A model generated the notes under the pieces. The model was not told where the DNA came from. It did not search any database and saw nothing but the letters and a program-made list of their open reading frames with translations. Source: Actinoallomurus liliacearum (GTDB taxonomy: Bacteria; Actinomycetota; Actinomycetes; Streptosporangiales; Streptosporangiaceae). Taken from it: a stretch of 64,000 nt of DNA. How positions within the stretch are numbered: position 1 is the first letter of the stretch; each line of letters begins with the position of its first letter. The stretch is from positions 1-64,000 of the forward strand of contig NZ_BAABHJ010000004.1 of assembly GCF_039542035.1 (NCBI RefSeq). The letters run 5' to 3'. Position numbers and translations under genes: made by a program. Below, in pieces: positions 15,836-24,080 of the stretch.

Positions 15836-16945
15836 ATGAAGGGCATGGTCCTCGCCGTATGGATGCCGCTGCTGATGCCCTTGCTCGCGGTGCCGCTCAT
15901 CCGTCTCCTGACGGACCGGCTGTCACCGCGGTCGGCTTCGTGGCTGCTGGCCGCCACCGGCGCCCTCCTGGCCGGCTGCACCACGCTCGCCCTCCTCTCA
16001 TTGACCGGCACCGGACTTCTTCAGATTCCGTTCGTCGCGGCCATCGAGCACCTGTCCCCCTTCCTACTGCGGCGAATGTCGCCGGTCCCCGTACCGGTGG
16101 CTTGCGCGGCCTGCACGGCGCTGGCCGCGACGCTCGTCCTCGCGGCCCGGAGGCTTCGCCGACGGCTGGCCGCGCTGGCACTGGCCCGGAACGCCGTCCG
16201 GTCCCGGCCAGGCGGCCTGGCCGTGCTACCGGACGACCTGCCCGACGCCTATGCCGTCCCCGGCCGCCCCGGCACGGTCGTGGTCACGACCGGCATGCTG
16301 CGGGCGCTGGACGCCCGCGAACACGATGTGCTGCTCGCCCACGAGCATGCGCATCTCGCCGGCCGCCACCACTGGTTCACCCTGGCGATGGACATGGCGA
16401 CCGTCGTCCATCCCGCACTGACCACGCTTCGCGCCCCCTTGCGCTATCACCTCGAGCGCTGGGCCGACGAGTCGGCGGCGGACGCCGTCGGAGACCGGCG
16501 TCTCGTCGCCCGTGCGATCGCACGGGCCGCGCTCGCGCGGAGCCGGGCGGGAGTGCCCGGATCCACACCCGGCCCGGTCCTGTCCGCCACCGCCGGTCCC
16601 ATCCCCCGCCGCGTCGCGGCGCTCCTGACCCCACCTACGCCGCGACGCTCCCGGTTGCTGCCCGGCATAGCGACCGCCCTGGCCGCCTGCCTGGCGATGT
16701 CCGGAGCCGGAGCGCTGGACGCCGCCACCGATCTGCACGGGAACATGGAGGCCATGGAGGAACGCCATCACCCTGAGGTCGGCGGCCCTCACCGGACCTT
16801 CAGCGGCCATCGGCACGCCAGGAGCGAGGCCGGCAGGCTTACTCGTGATCACCACGGCAAGGCCCGCCCGGTCGGTCGCTCAGTGGTGACCGGTGGTGAA
16901 TCGACCCAGGTCGGCCGCGACGCCGGGCGCCGAACGCGGACGTGA
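15836..16945 (+). CDS. M56/M48-like membrane metallopeptidase, likely partner of BlaI
   Basis: 369 residues with N-terminal membrane helices (VLAVWMPLLMPLLAVPLI; SWLLAATGALLAGCTTLALL; VACAACTALAATLVLA), then a cytoplasmic zinc protease domain with HEHAH near residue 169 (VLLAHEHAHLAGRHHW) and the downstream glutamate (ERWADESAADAVGDRR), and a last membrane helix near 283-303. This is the plan of BlaR1/M56-like enzymes without the penicillin-sensor domain. It probably cleaves the BlaI repressor in response to an unknown signal, perhaps metal given the adjacent ZIP transporter. The C-terminal tail is His-rich (HHPEVGGPHRTFSGHRHARS). ATG 15845 is an alternative start. Confidence 0.75.
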   Translation: MKGMVLAVWMPLLMPLLAVPLIRLLTDRLSPRSASWLLAATGALLAGCTTLALLSLTGTGLLQIPFVAAIEHLSPFLLRRMSPVPVPVACAACTALAATLVLAARRLRRRLAALALARNAVRSRPGGLAVLPDDLPDAYAVPGRPGTVVVTTGMLRALDAREHDVLLAHEHAHLAGRHHWFTLAMDMATVVHPALTTLRAPLRYHLERWADESAADAVGDRRLVARAIARAALARSRAGVPGSTPGPVLSATAGPIPRRVAALLTPPTPRRSRLLPGIATALAACLAMSGAGALDAATDLHGNMEAMEERHHPEVGGPHRTFSGHRHARSEAGRLTRDHHGKARPVGRSVVTGGESTQVGRDAGRRTRT

Positions 16946-17068
16946 ACCCGGCCTGGCACGACCCGGAATGCGGCCTTGATCGGGCGTGGCGGTCGGGCGG
17001 CCGGCCCGGCGGACACGGGGGAACGGTAGCGGCAGGCAGACCAACAGGTGCATCGCCACGTCGTTCAC
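16880..17068 (-). pseudogene. Possible N-terminal stub of a second M56 peptidase
   Basis: The frame starts at GTG 17068, overlapping the stop of the second blaI gene, with MNDVAMHLLVCLPLPFP, reminiscent of the first helix of an M56 peptidase. It then becomes Arg/Pro-rich without membrane segments. In such operons an M56 gene usually follows blaI directly, so this may be what is left after a deletion. Weak evidence. Confidence 0.25.
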
Positions 17069-17448
17069 TCCTGATCCGGCAGGCCGCCGAGGAGCTGCCG
17101 CAGCAACTGCTCATCCTGGAGGGACAAGTCTTCCACGAAGCGGGCGAGCACCGACTCCCGGTCCGAGCCGGAATCCAGCACCTGCCGCATCCGCCGCGCG
17201 GTCAGCCCGTGGGTGTCGGCGACCGGCGCGTACGCGTACGCCCGGCCCTGCTTGCCACGCTTCAACAGACCTTTGTCGAACATCCGGGACAGCACCGTGA
17301 CCACAGTGCTGTAGGACAGATCGTCACTCAGACGTTGGAGCACCTCGCCGGGGGTCAGCGCCTGCGGGGTGGACTGCAGGATACCGAGGACCTCGGCCTC
17401 CAGCGCGCCGCCCGGTCTGCGCTCCCCTGGAGCGTGTCCGGCGTTCAC
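17065..17448 (-). CDS. Second BlaI/MecI/CopY-family repressor
   Basis: 127 residues: winged helix (GALEAEVLGILQSTPQALTPGEVLQRL, then LSYSTVVTVLSRMFDKGLLKR and KQGRAYAYAPV) and dimerisation tail (ARFVEDLSLQDEQLLRQLL). It is clearly related to the BlaI at 15370-15759 but not recently duplicated. Two dyads (17475-17486 and 17489-17510) lie just upstream and would also cover the region before the PAP2 gene. No intact M56 partner follows it. Confidence 0.9.
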   Translation of the reverse strand: MNAGHAPGERRPGGALEAEVLGILQSTPQALTPGEVLQRLSDDLSYSTVVTVLSRMFDKGLLKRGKQGRAYAYAPVADTHGLTARRMRQVLDSGSDRESVLARFVEDLSLQDEQLLRQLLGGLPDQE

Positions 17449-17474
17449 GAGTTGGCTCCCCTCCGTTCATCATC

Positions 17475-17510
17475 TACAGTCCTGTAAAACTTCTACGAAC
17501 ATGTAGAAGT
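17475..17510. promoter_or_regulatory. Two BlaI/CopY-like dyads upstream of the second blaI
   Basis: TACAG-TC-CTGTA at 17475-17486 and ACTTCTAC-N6-GTAGAAGT at 17489-17510, both perfect. The half-sites differ from those near the first blaI, suggesting two separate regulons. Confidence 0.65.
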
Positions 17511-17682
17511 CGGTGCGCCGACGAGTCTGTCACGCCGGCCGGGCGTGGCAGGCACGCCCCGGTCGGCGCGCCGCCGGAACCCGGCGCCACCCCCGGAACC
17601 TTTACAACGCTGTGAATCCTGGCTTGGCGGCCCCGGTCCGGCCGACCTGCGGCCTTCTCTCGGCTTTTGGAGATCGTCTTCG

Positions 17683-18327
17683 ATGACAGTCCACCCCGTG
17701 CAGCTCGCCTTCGACGGCTCCGGCATCGACGGCTCGCTGTTCACCGCGATCACCGACATCGCCCGCGACACCCGGTGGCTCAACACGCCACTCGAGATGT
17801 GGACCAACGCCGGCCTCGGGGTGTTCGCTGTGCTCATGCTGGTCGGCTGGTGGAACGCCCGGCGCCGTGACACTCCCGCCATGACCGTCGCCCTGGCGGC
17901 GCCGGTCGCCGTAGCAGTGGCCTTCACCATCGCGGAAGTGGCCAAGAAGCTGATCACCGAGGTACGGCCGTGCTACTCACTGCCACACGACTACTTCGTG
18001 TCCGCCTGCCCCGACCGCACCGACTACGCCTTCCCCAGCGGCCATGCCACCGTCGCCGCCGCCACGGTGACCGCGCTGTGGCTGCTCGATCGCCGCCTCT
18101 CCATCATCGCCGCAGCCTTCGCGGTCCTCGAGGGCTTCACCCGCGTCTACCTCGGCGACCACTATCCCCACGACGTCATCGGCGCCGCCCTCCTGGCACT
18201 GCCGGTCGCCTACCTCCTCAGCCGGACCCTGGGCCACGTCGCCGTCCCCCTCGTCGCCCGCCTGCGCACCGGAGCCCTGGCACCTGTGCTGACCGCCGCG
18301 CCCGCCGGCGCCCACACCACCCGCTGA
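17683..18327 (+). CDS. PAP2-family membrane phosphatase
   Basis: 214 residues with about five membrane helices and the three phosphatidic-acid-phosphatase motifs: KKLITEVRP (K-x6-RP), PSGHAT, and TRVYLGDHYPHDV, whose His residues form the phospho-enzyme and charge relay. Substrates of this family include undecaprenyl diphosphate and phosphatidic acid; the active site faces outward. ATG 17683 with TGGAG upstream fits; the frame is open from 17545 without features. It is divergent from the second blaI and may share its dyads. Confidence 0.85.
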   Translation: MTVHPVQLAFDGSGIDGSLFTAITDIARDTRWLNTPLEMWTNAGLGVFAVLMLVGWWNARRRDTPAMTVALAAPVAVAVAFTIAEVAKKLITEVRPCYSLPHDYFVSACPDRTDYAFPSGHATVAAATVTALWLLDRRLSIIAAAFAVLEGFTRVYLGDHYPHDVIGAALLALPVAYLLSRTLGHVAVPLVARLRTGALAPVLTAAPAGAHTTR

Positions 18328-18418
18328 AACACGCGGGGCGAGGAGATAACGCCAGCCACCGCTGCGATGCGCGGTTCTCCAGCTCCGTGGCTGCTGGGGG
18401 CGAACATACGCTGAAGTT

Positions 18419-18619
18419 GTGGCGCTGATGGTCGACGACGAGTGGATCCGCAGTAACCGGTGCCCGCAGACGGCGATGGGGATCTCCGACGGCCGCTGGG
18501 TGCTGTCGTGGCACCCCGGCTCCTACCAGCTACGTCAGGCGATAGCGGCGATGAGGCTGGCCGAAAACGGCGACCTGGAGACCGATCCGGCCGCCGTCAC
18601 CCCGACGTCGGATGCGTGA
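18419..18619 (+). CDS. Small hypothetical protein, 66 aa
   Basis: GTG start; MVDDEWIRSNRCPQTAMGISDGRWVLSWHPGSYQLRQAIAAMRLAENG reads like a compact folded protein with good codon use. No family recognised. The next 240 bp (18620-18862) contain nothing I can identify. Confidence 0.4.
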   Translation: MALMVDDEWIRSNRCPQTAMGISDGRWVLSWHPGSYQLRQAIAAMRLAENGDLETDPAAVTPTSDA

Positions 18620-18862
18620 AGGTGGCCACGTCGTCCTACCCACTCCGGCCTTGCAGATCAGACCGTTCGGGGACCGCGTGGGCCCGCAACTGGCCGATTC
18701 GGATATCAACACTCCACAGGTCCTCATGACAGGCGACTGGATTGGTGAGATCGGCCAGGCAGCATTCCGACCGGAAATACGGATCGGTTAGCCGGCTACC
18801 GCGACTACCCCGTCCAGAGCCGCCAAGCGGTTCGTTCACCCGCGACGCCCAGACCTTCGGGC

Positions 18863-19487
18863 TCACTGCGCCGAGCCAGCACTGTCGGCGGCGCGTGGTT
18901 TGCTGAAACACGGTCGCTGCGCGGCCGTCCCGATCGATTCGAGTTGATCGCGCGCCTGTTTCTCGACTGCTTCAGCGGCGCCCTTGTCCGTGAGCGCCTG
19001 CTCCAAGGCCGCGCGAGCGTCGGCTTCCTCCTCCTTCGCTTGCGCGACGGTGCGCCCGTCGGCACCGCGTGCCTTGTCGGACAGTTCCCGATGTCTCGCG
19101 GCCAAGGTCTCCAGGGTCCGCGCCGTCACCTGATGTTCGGTGTCCAATTGCTGATCGCGCCCGCTGAGCTCCTTCCACCGGTCTACCGCCTCACGGAACT
19201 GACGGTTGAATTCCTCGTCATCGGTCAGCCTGGACAGGTCGCCCTCCACCGTGTCCAGCTGAGACCGCAGTTCCCCGACACGGACGTCCAGCGCGTCGAG
19301 CTCGCCAGGAGGCGTCGGCGTTGCCCAGCAGGTTTCGCGCTTCGCTGCGTTTGGCGATGCCGGCCTCGACTACGGCCATCTCCTCTTCCCACCGGGTGAG
19401 GTCGGCCTCCGCATCGCGCACGTTCATACGGTGCGTATGCTCGGCCGACCGGAGGGCCCGCCGTCGTTCAGCTGTGCGCAGCCGCAT
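18863..19487 (-). pseudogene. Coiled-coil protein, one-base frameshift
   Basis: ATG 19487 overlaps the DUF4387 stop by 20 nt. The first part reads RTAERRRALRSAEHTHRMN, then ADLTRWEEEMAVVEAGIAKRSEARNLLGNADA. Near 19315 the frame must change to continue ELDALDVRVGELRSQLDTVEGD, REAVDRWKELSGRDQQLDTEHQ and AKEEEADARAALEQAL. Both halves are charged heptad-rich coiled coil, so together they are one ~205-residue protein. Function unknown. It might be a fragment of a long coiled-coil ATPase, but no ATPase motif is present. Confidence 0.5.
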
Positions 19488-19821
19488 GCCCGGTGTCAGG
19501 TCCAGGGACGGTCAGATCCGCGAGTGGGATGTGCTGCTGGCCGGCGTGAATGTCTCGGTCGGCCAAGCTGCCTTGGATGGCCGGGCGCGGGAAGGATGCC
19601 TTTATCACCCGGATGGCGGGCAGGTGGTACAGCTGGACGACCGCGGGGTCTACTCGGTAGAGGACGCCGATCGTGTCTCGGGTGAGCACGCCGGATGCCT
19701 CGACCCATTGGTAATCGGCGGCGGATGCGAAGAACACGTCGAGCGTGATCCAGAACGGGCCGGCGTTTTTGGAACGGACCAGCTCGGCGATGGCGGCTAG
19801 CGTGCGGGAGGTCTCAGCCAT
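19468..19821 (-). CDS. DUF4387-domain protein
   Basis: 117 residues: LAELVRSKNAGPFWITLDVFF-type opening, DYQWVEASGVLTRDTIGVLYRV, VQLYHLPAIRVIKASFPRPAIQGSLADRDIHAGQQHIPLA. DUF4387 proteins occur next to, or fused with, AtuA-family proteins. Here the ATG overlaps the AtuA stop by 8 nt, so the two are co-translated and probably form one enzyme or complex acting on acyl-CoA-like substrates. No catalytic assignment is possible. Confidence 0.8.
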   Translation of the reverse strand: MAETSRTLAAIAELVRSKNAGPFWITLDVFFASAADYQWVEASGVLTRDTIGVLYRVDPAVVQLYHLPAIRVIKASFPRPAIQGSLADRDIHAGQQHIPLADLTVPGPDTGHAAAHS

Positions 19822-21250
19822 GCCCGACCTCGCTGTACACGGTGCGGAACAGCTGGTATGGCGCCTCGACGTCGACCGCGTGGTTGAGCACGAACTTATA
19901 GACCGCACCGCGCTCCATCTCGGCCGGGGACGTCGCGAACGCGAAACTCGGCAGATGTTCGCTGCCCGGCAGCGGTAGATGCAACAGGAGGGGATTGGCG
20001 ATCTTTGCGATGGCCGTCGCGGCGGCCTGGTCGGCGGCGCGCGCCTGGAACAGCACCCCTACCTCGCGTGGCGCCGCGGTCTCGGGTTCCAGCGGGCCCA
20101 GTACGGCGTTGGCGCCGTAGCAGCGGATCTGGATCTCATAGTCGCCATCCCTGAGGCCGAGCAGCGTACGCACCTGGTCGGTGACCATCATGCGCAGGGT
20201 GCTTTGCCATGTGGCGAGGTGACCCAGTATCTGTGGGTCGCGGATGCCGACGAGAATGACCGTCTCATAGCCGGCGAGCGAGCTGCCCTCCAGTTTCACC
20301 GTGTACTGCTGGGCCGGCTCGAATCGGGAACCCTCGACGCGCACGCGCCGGTCGTCCAAGGCCACATAGGTGGCATCGGAGGTATCGATGGTGCCGGAGG
20401 GTTCCCGCATCCGGAACGGGTCGACGTTCTCATAGATCATGTGTGCCGCGACCGAGGTCGGCGTGCACGCGGCGTGCTCGTCGAGGGGTTCGACGGTGAA
20501 GCCACCACGGTCGATGCGTACGTGGACGCCGCCACTGCGGGGGCTGGTCGTGCACAGCCCGCCGCATTCGACGGTCTTGGCGGCGTGCCAGGCCGGCCCG
20601 GCCGGCAGGCCATGGCGGAGGGCGAGTGCGGCCACCGAGGACGTGTCGGTGGCACGTCCGGTGAGGATCACCTGGGCGCCCGTGTCGAGGGCCTGGGCGA
20701 TGGGCTCGTAACCCATCAATCCGACGATGTGCGTGCAGGAGTGCAGCGTGTCGGGCTGGAGAGGGCCGAGCGGGGGCAGTGGCCGGATACGCCCCGCGTG
20801 CAGAGCCGGCAGCAGCGTGCTTGCCTGCTGCTCGCTGTAGATTTTGGCGACACGGAACGACCATCCACCCTGCTCGGCGATGGTGCTGACCATGTCGGCG
20901 ATCCAGTCGACACCGGAGTCGGTTCCGGATGTGCCGCACGAGGTCACGATCAGCGGTATCCCGGCTGTGCTCGCGGCCGTCAGCAGCAGGCGAAGGTCCC
21001 GTTCGACCGCCGAGCCGGTGGTCTTGGCCGTCGCCGTGCCGAGGTAGTACGGACCGGAGTCGGTGGAGCCGCCGTCGACGGCGATGGCGTCGGCGCCCAG
21101 CTCGATACCGCGCCTGATCGTGTCGGGCGGGAATCCGCCGCCGAGCATCCCCACGGGAAAGACGACACCGACCGAATCGGGGGTGCCTGCCGCAGGGCCG
21201 TCGGCGTCATAGGGGTCGGACAAGATATGGGTCACTTGAGCTGGCTCCAT
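19814..21250 (-). CDS. AtuA-family (DUF1446, acyclic terpene utilisation) protein
   Basis: 478 residues: GVVFPVGMLGGGFPPDTIRRGIE, GADAIAVDGGSTDSGPYYLG, LIVTSCGTSGTDSGVDW, VILTGRATDTSSVAALALRHGL, VECGGLCTTSP, and a C-terminal part with VRIDRGGFTVEPLDEH. The Gly/Asp/Thr motifs are characteristic of the AtuA/DUF1446 family, first noticed in acyclic terpene (citronellol) catabolism; the reaction is not established. ATG 21250 is preferred; an in-frame TTG at 21277 would overlap the ABC ATPase stop. The operon links it to an ABC importer, suggesting degradation of an imported compound. Confidence 0.8.
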   Translation of the reverse strand: MEPAQVTHILSDPYDADGPAAGTPDSVGVVFPVGMLGGGFPPDTIRRGIELGADAIAVDGGSTDSGPYYLGTATAKTTGSAVERDLRLLLTAASTAGIPLIVTSCGTSGTDSGVDWIADMVSTIAEQGGWSFRVAKIYSEQQASTLLPALHAGRIRPLPPLGPLQPDTLHSCTHIVGLMGYEPIAQALDTGAQVILTGRATDTSSVAALALRHGLPAGPAWHAAKTVECGGLCTTSPRSGGVHVRIDRGGFTVEPLDEHAACTPTSVAAHMIYENVDPFRMREPSGTIDTSDATYVALDDRRVRVEGSRFEPAQQYTVKLEGSSLAGYETVILVGIRDPQILGHLATWQSTLRMMVTDQVRTLLGLRDGDYEIQIRCYGANAVLGPLEPETAAPREVGVLFQARAADQAAATAIAKIANPLLLHLPLPGSEHLPSFAFATSPAEMERGAVYKFVLNHAVDVEAPYQLFRTVYSEVGHG

Positions 21251-21266
21251 CACAGGTGAGGATCGG

Positions 21267-22328
21267 TCAGTCGACAAAGGTGGCGACCGCAGGGGGGATT
21301 CGTACGTGAGATGTGTCGCCGCCGGGACGAGTCCGGCTGTGGACGATGAGCTCCAGGCCGCCGACGCTCACGCGGGATTGGTAGTGATCGCCTAGGTAGG
21401 AGGTGTCGAGGATGGTCGGCTCGGGCCCGTCCCCCGCGGTATCGGTGAAGACGATGTCCTCGGGCCGTACGGCCACCGTCGCCGGCGAGCCATCGGCTCC
21501 GTCGCGGCGCCCTCGAACGACGATTCCGTCCGGGAACTCGGGGGTGAGCAGCAGATGCTTACCCCCGGGCCCGGTGCGGACGATGCCGGTGAGGAAGTTG
21601 CACTGCCCGACGAATTCGGCCACGCGGCGGTCCGCCGGTTCGCCGTAGACCTTCTCGGGGGTGCCGCTGCGCAGGATGCGACCCTGGTCCATGACCACGA
21701 TGCGGTCGCTCATCGCCATCGCCTCGTTCTGGTCATGGGTGACGAACACGGTGGTCAGGCCGAGGCTGTGCTGCAGCTGCTTGAGCCAGGTCCGGGACCG
21801 CTCGCGGAGTTTCGCGTCGAGGTTGGAGAACGGTTCGTCGAGCAGGAGTACGCCCGGTGAGTAGGCCAGGGCCCGGGCGAGAGCGACACGCTGCTGCTGC
21901 CCGCCGGAAAGCTGGTATGGGTAGCGGTCGGCGTAGGCGCCCATCTCCACGAACTCCAGGACCTCGGCCACCCGGGACCTGATCGCCTGTTTGCCCTGCC
22001 TGCGGACCTTGAGCGGGAAAGCGACGTTGCCGGCGACGGTCAGGTGCGGCCAGATCGCGTAGGACTGGAACACGACGCCGAGGTTGCGGTGCTCGGCCGG
22101 GCTGTCGATGCGGGCGTCGGCGTCGAAGAAGGTGTCATCGCCGCAGCGGATCGCTCCCCGCTCCGGTGACTGGAATCCGGCGATCGACATCAAGGTGGTG
22201 GTCTTGCCACATCCGGACGGGCCGAGCAGGGTGAGGAACTCCTTGTCCCGTACGGTGAAGCTGACATCGTCGAGGACCCGGTTCGTGCCGAATGACTTCA
22301 CCAGGTGCTCGACGTGGATTTCAGGCAT
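21267..22328 (-). CDS. ABC importer ATP-binding protein (PotA/FbpC type)
   Basis: 353 residues: Walker A GPSGCGKTT near 35-43, Q-loop FQSYAIWPHL, signature LSGGQQQRVALARAL, Walker B VLLLDEPFSNLD, switch His VTHDQ, and a C-terminal TOBE-like domain (AVRPEDIVF). It powers import by the permease encoded just upstream, with which its start overlaps by 8 nt. The family serves iron(III), polyamine, thiamine, phosphonate and related substrates. Confidence 0.92.
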   Translation of the reverse strand: MPEIHVEHLVKSFGTNRVLDDVSFTVRDKEFLTLLGPSGCGKTTTLMSIAGFQSPERGAIRCGDDTFFDADARIDSPAEHRNLGVVFQSYAIWPHLTVAGNVAFPLKVRRQGKQAIRSRVAEVLEFVEMGAYADRYPYQLSGGQQQRVALARALAYSPGVLLLDEPFSNLDAKLRERSRTWLKQLQHSLGLTTVFVTHDQNEAMAMSDRIVVMDQGRILRSGTPEKVYGEPADRRVAEFVGQCNFLTGIVRTGPGGKHLLLTPEFPDGIVVRGRRDGADGSPATVAVRPEDIVFTDTAGDGPEPTILDTSYLGDHYQSRVSVGGLELIVHSRTRPGGDTSHVRIPPAVATFVD

Positions 22329-24051
22329 GACGGACTCTCCTGATTGCGCGTGCCCCGATCGCGAGCACGACGGCGACGATGAGAACTTGAACGACCGCGA
22401 GCGCGGCGACCGGCCCGACGACGCCCTGCTGCCAGTACTGCAGCATCGTGACGCCGATGACCTCGGTGCCGGGTTTCTGCAGGAAGACCACCGGGTCGTA
22501 GTCGTTCAGGAGGGTGATGAACATCAGCAGGAACGCGGCCAGCAGTGACGGGCGCAGGATCGGCAGCAGGATGCGCCGCGCGATGGTCCACCATCCGGCG
22601 CCGCCGGCTCGGGCGGCCCGGTCGAACTCATCGTTGATCCGGGCCAGGCTCGGGTAGATGACGACATAGGCCAGAGTGATGTTGCGGACCGACAACGCGA
22701 TCAGCTCACCCCAGAGGTTGTTGCGGACCTGCGCACCCGGCGGGCTGACCATGAGGTAGGACCAGAAGAAGCCGATGCCGGAGATGATCCCGGGCACCGC
22801 CCGGGGATAGACCAGCAGCGGGGAGATCGTGCGGCGTAGCGGGAACCGGGACCGGTGGGCGACCAGAGTCGCGACGGCGACGAACCCCACGCTGATCGCG
22901 CTGCCCAGCAACGCGATCAGCAGCGAGTTCGTGATCGAACGCCGGAAGGCCACGTCGGTGAGCACCTGATGCCAGCTGTGGCCGGTGAGCAGGTGCCACG
23001 GCGGCACCAAGGTCGTCAGCGCCGTGACGCCGGACATCATCACCAGGCCGAGCAGCGGGATCGCGCTGGTCACCGCGATGAACGCCCCGACCAGCAGCGA
23101 CAGCGGACGCCGCCAGCCGCGTAGGTCGAGCGGCTGGTAGGCGCCTCCGCCCCGTGCCCCGGCGGCGACGAAGCGTTGCTCCGCTCCCAGCAGGCGGCTC
23201 CGCAGGAGCAGCAGAACCGAGACGACGAGCAGGAGCAGCACCGCTCCCGCGCTGACGTAGGACGGGTCCGGGGTGATGCTGCCGCTCCAGGCGCTGTAGA
23301 GGTAGCTGGCGTAGAAGTCGATGTGGGCCGGCGGCCCGAGGAACAACGGGATGCCCAGCACCTCCAGCGACAAGGCGAAGATGAGCACCGTGCAGTCGAG
23401 CAGGGCCGGGCGCAGCAGCGGCAAGGTGATGGATCGGATGACCTGTACGGGACTTGCCCCGGCGCTGCGCGCCGCGTCCTCCAGTGAGGAGTCGGTCCCC
23501 GCCAGCGCCGCCTGGCAGGTCAAGAACGCGATCGGGATGGTCACCGCCGCGCCCAGCAGGGCCATGCCGGGGAGGGAGGACAGGTTCCAGACCGGCAGGT
23601 GGAGATTACGGCCGACCAGGCCGGTCAGGTAGCCGCTCTGGCCATAGATCGAGACCCAGCCGACGATCAAACCCAGCGGAGGGATCACGATGGGCGCCAG
23701 CAACAGCGTCGAGTAGGCCTTCCGCCCTGGCATGTTCGTGCGTCCGCACAGGATGGCGAATGCCGATCCCGCTGCGACCGCGAGCACGGTGGTTCCGACC
23801 GCGAACAGCAGGGTGTTCTGGACGGCGCGCCAGAACGCCGGGTCGGCGAACAGGGTCCGGTAGCCCTGCACGGTGAGGACCCCACCGGGCAGGTAGTAGG
23901 GCTTGCTGCGGAACGAGGCATAGAGCAACGGCACGAGCGGGCCGATGACCAGCACGACGACGGCGCCCCACACGATGCCCTGCGACCAGCCGACGCTCAG
24001 GCGACCTCGGTGGAGGCGTGGCCGAGCCACCGGTGCGGCTGTGGTGGTCAC
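22321..24051 (-). CDS. Fused double-domain ABC permease (FbpB/ThiP type)
   Basis: 576 residues, about twelve membrane helices arranged as two homologous halves. Each half has a BPD permease coupling loop: SLEDAARSAGASPVQVIRSITLPLLRPAL and DEFDRAARAGGAGWWTIARRILLPILRPSL (EAA motif). The single-chain dimer is typical of iron and thiamine importers. The long upstream open frame is an artefact; GTG 24051 follows GGAGGGG and starts VTTTAAPVARPRL. Inner membrane channel for the solute bound by the next gene's product. Confidence 0.9.
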   Translation of the reverse strand: MTTTAAPVARPRLHRGRLSVGWSQGIVWGAVVVLVIGPLVPLLYASFRSKPYYLPGGVLTVQGYRTLFADPAFWRAVQNTLLFAVGTTVLAVAAGSAFAILCGRTNMPGRKAYSTLLLAPIVIPPLGLIVGWVSIYGQSGYLTGLVGRNLHLPVWNLSSLPGMALLGAAVTIPIAFLTCQAALAGTDSSLEDAARSAGASPVQVIRSITLPLLRPALLDCTVLIFALSLEVLGIPLFLGPPAHIDFYASYLYSAWSGSITPDPSYVSAGAVLLLLVVSVLLLLRSRLLGAEQRFVAAGARGGGAYQPLDLRGWRRPLSLLVGAFIAVTSAIPLLGLVMMSGVTALTTLVPPWHLLTGHSWHQVLTDVAFRRSITNSLLIALLGSAISVGFVAVATLVAHRSRFPLRRTISPLLVYPRAVPGIISGIGFFWSYLMVSPPGAQVRNNLWGELIALSVRNITLAYVVIYPSLARINDEFDRAARAGGAGWWTIARRILLPILRPSLLAAFLLMFITLLNDYDPVVFLQKPGTEVIGVTMLQYWQQGVVGPVAALAVVQVLIVAVVLAIGARAIRRVRHA

Positions 24052-24080
24052 GCTCCTACCCCTCCCGTATCCGGTGCGGA

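Noticed and set aside
18863..19487. Idea that the coiled-coil gene is part of a Wadjet/SMC-type defence system
   Set aside because: No ATPase, no JetA/B/D-like neighbours; coiled-coil composition alone is not evidence.
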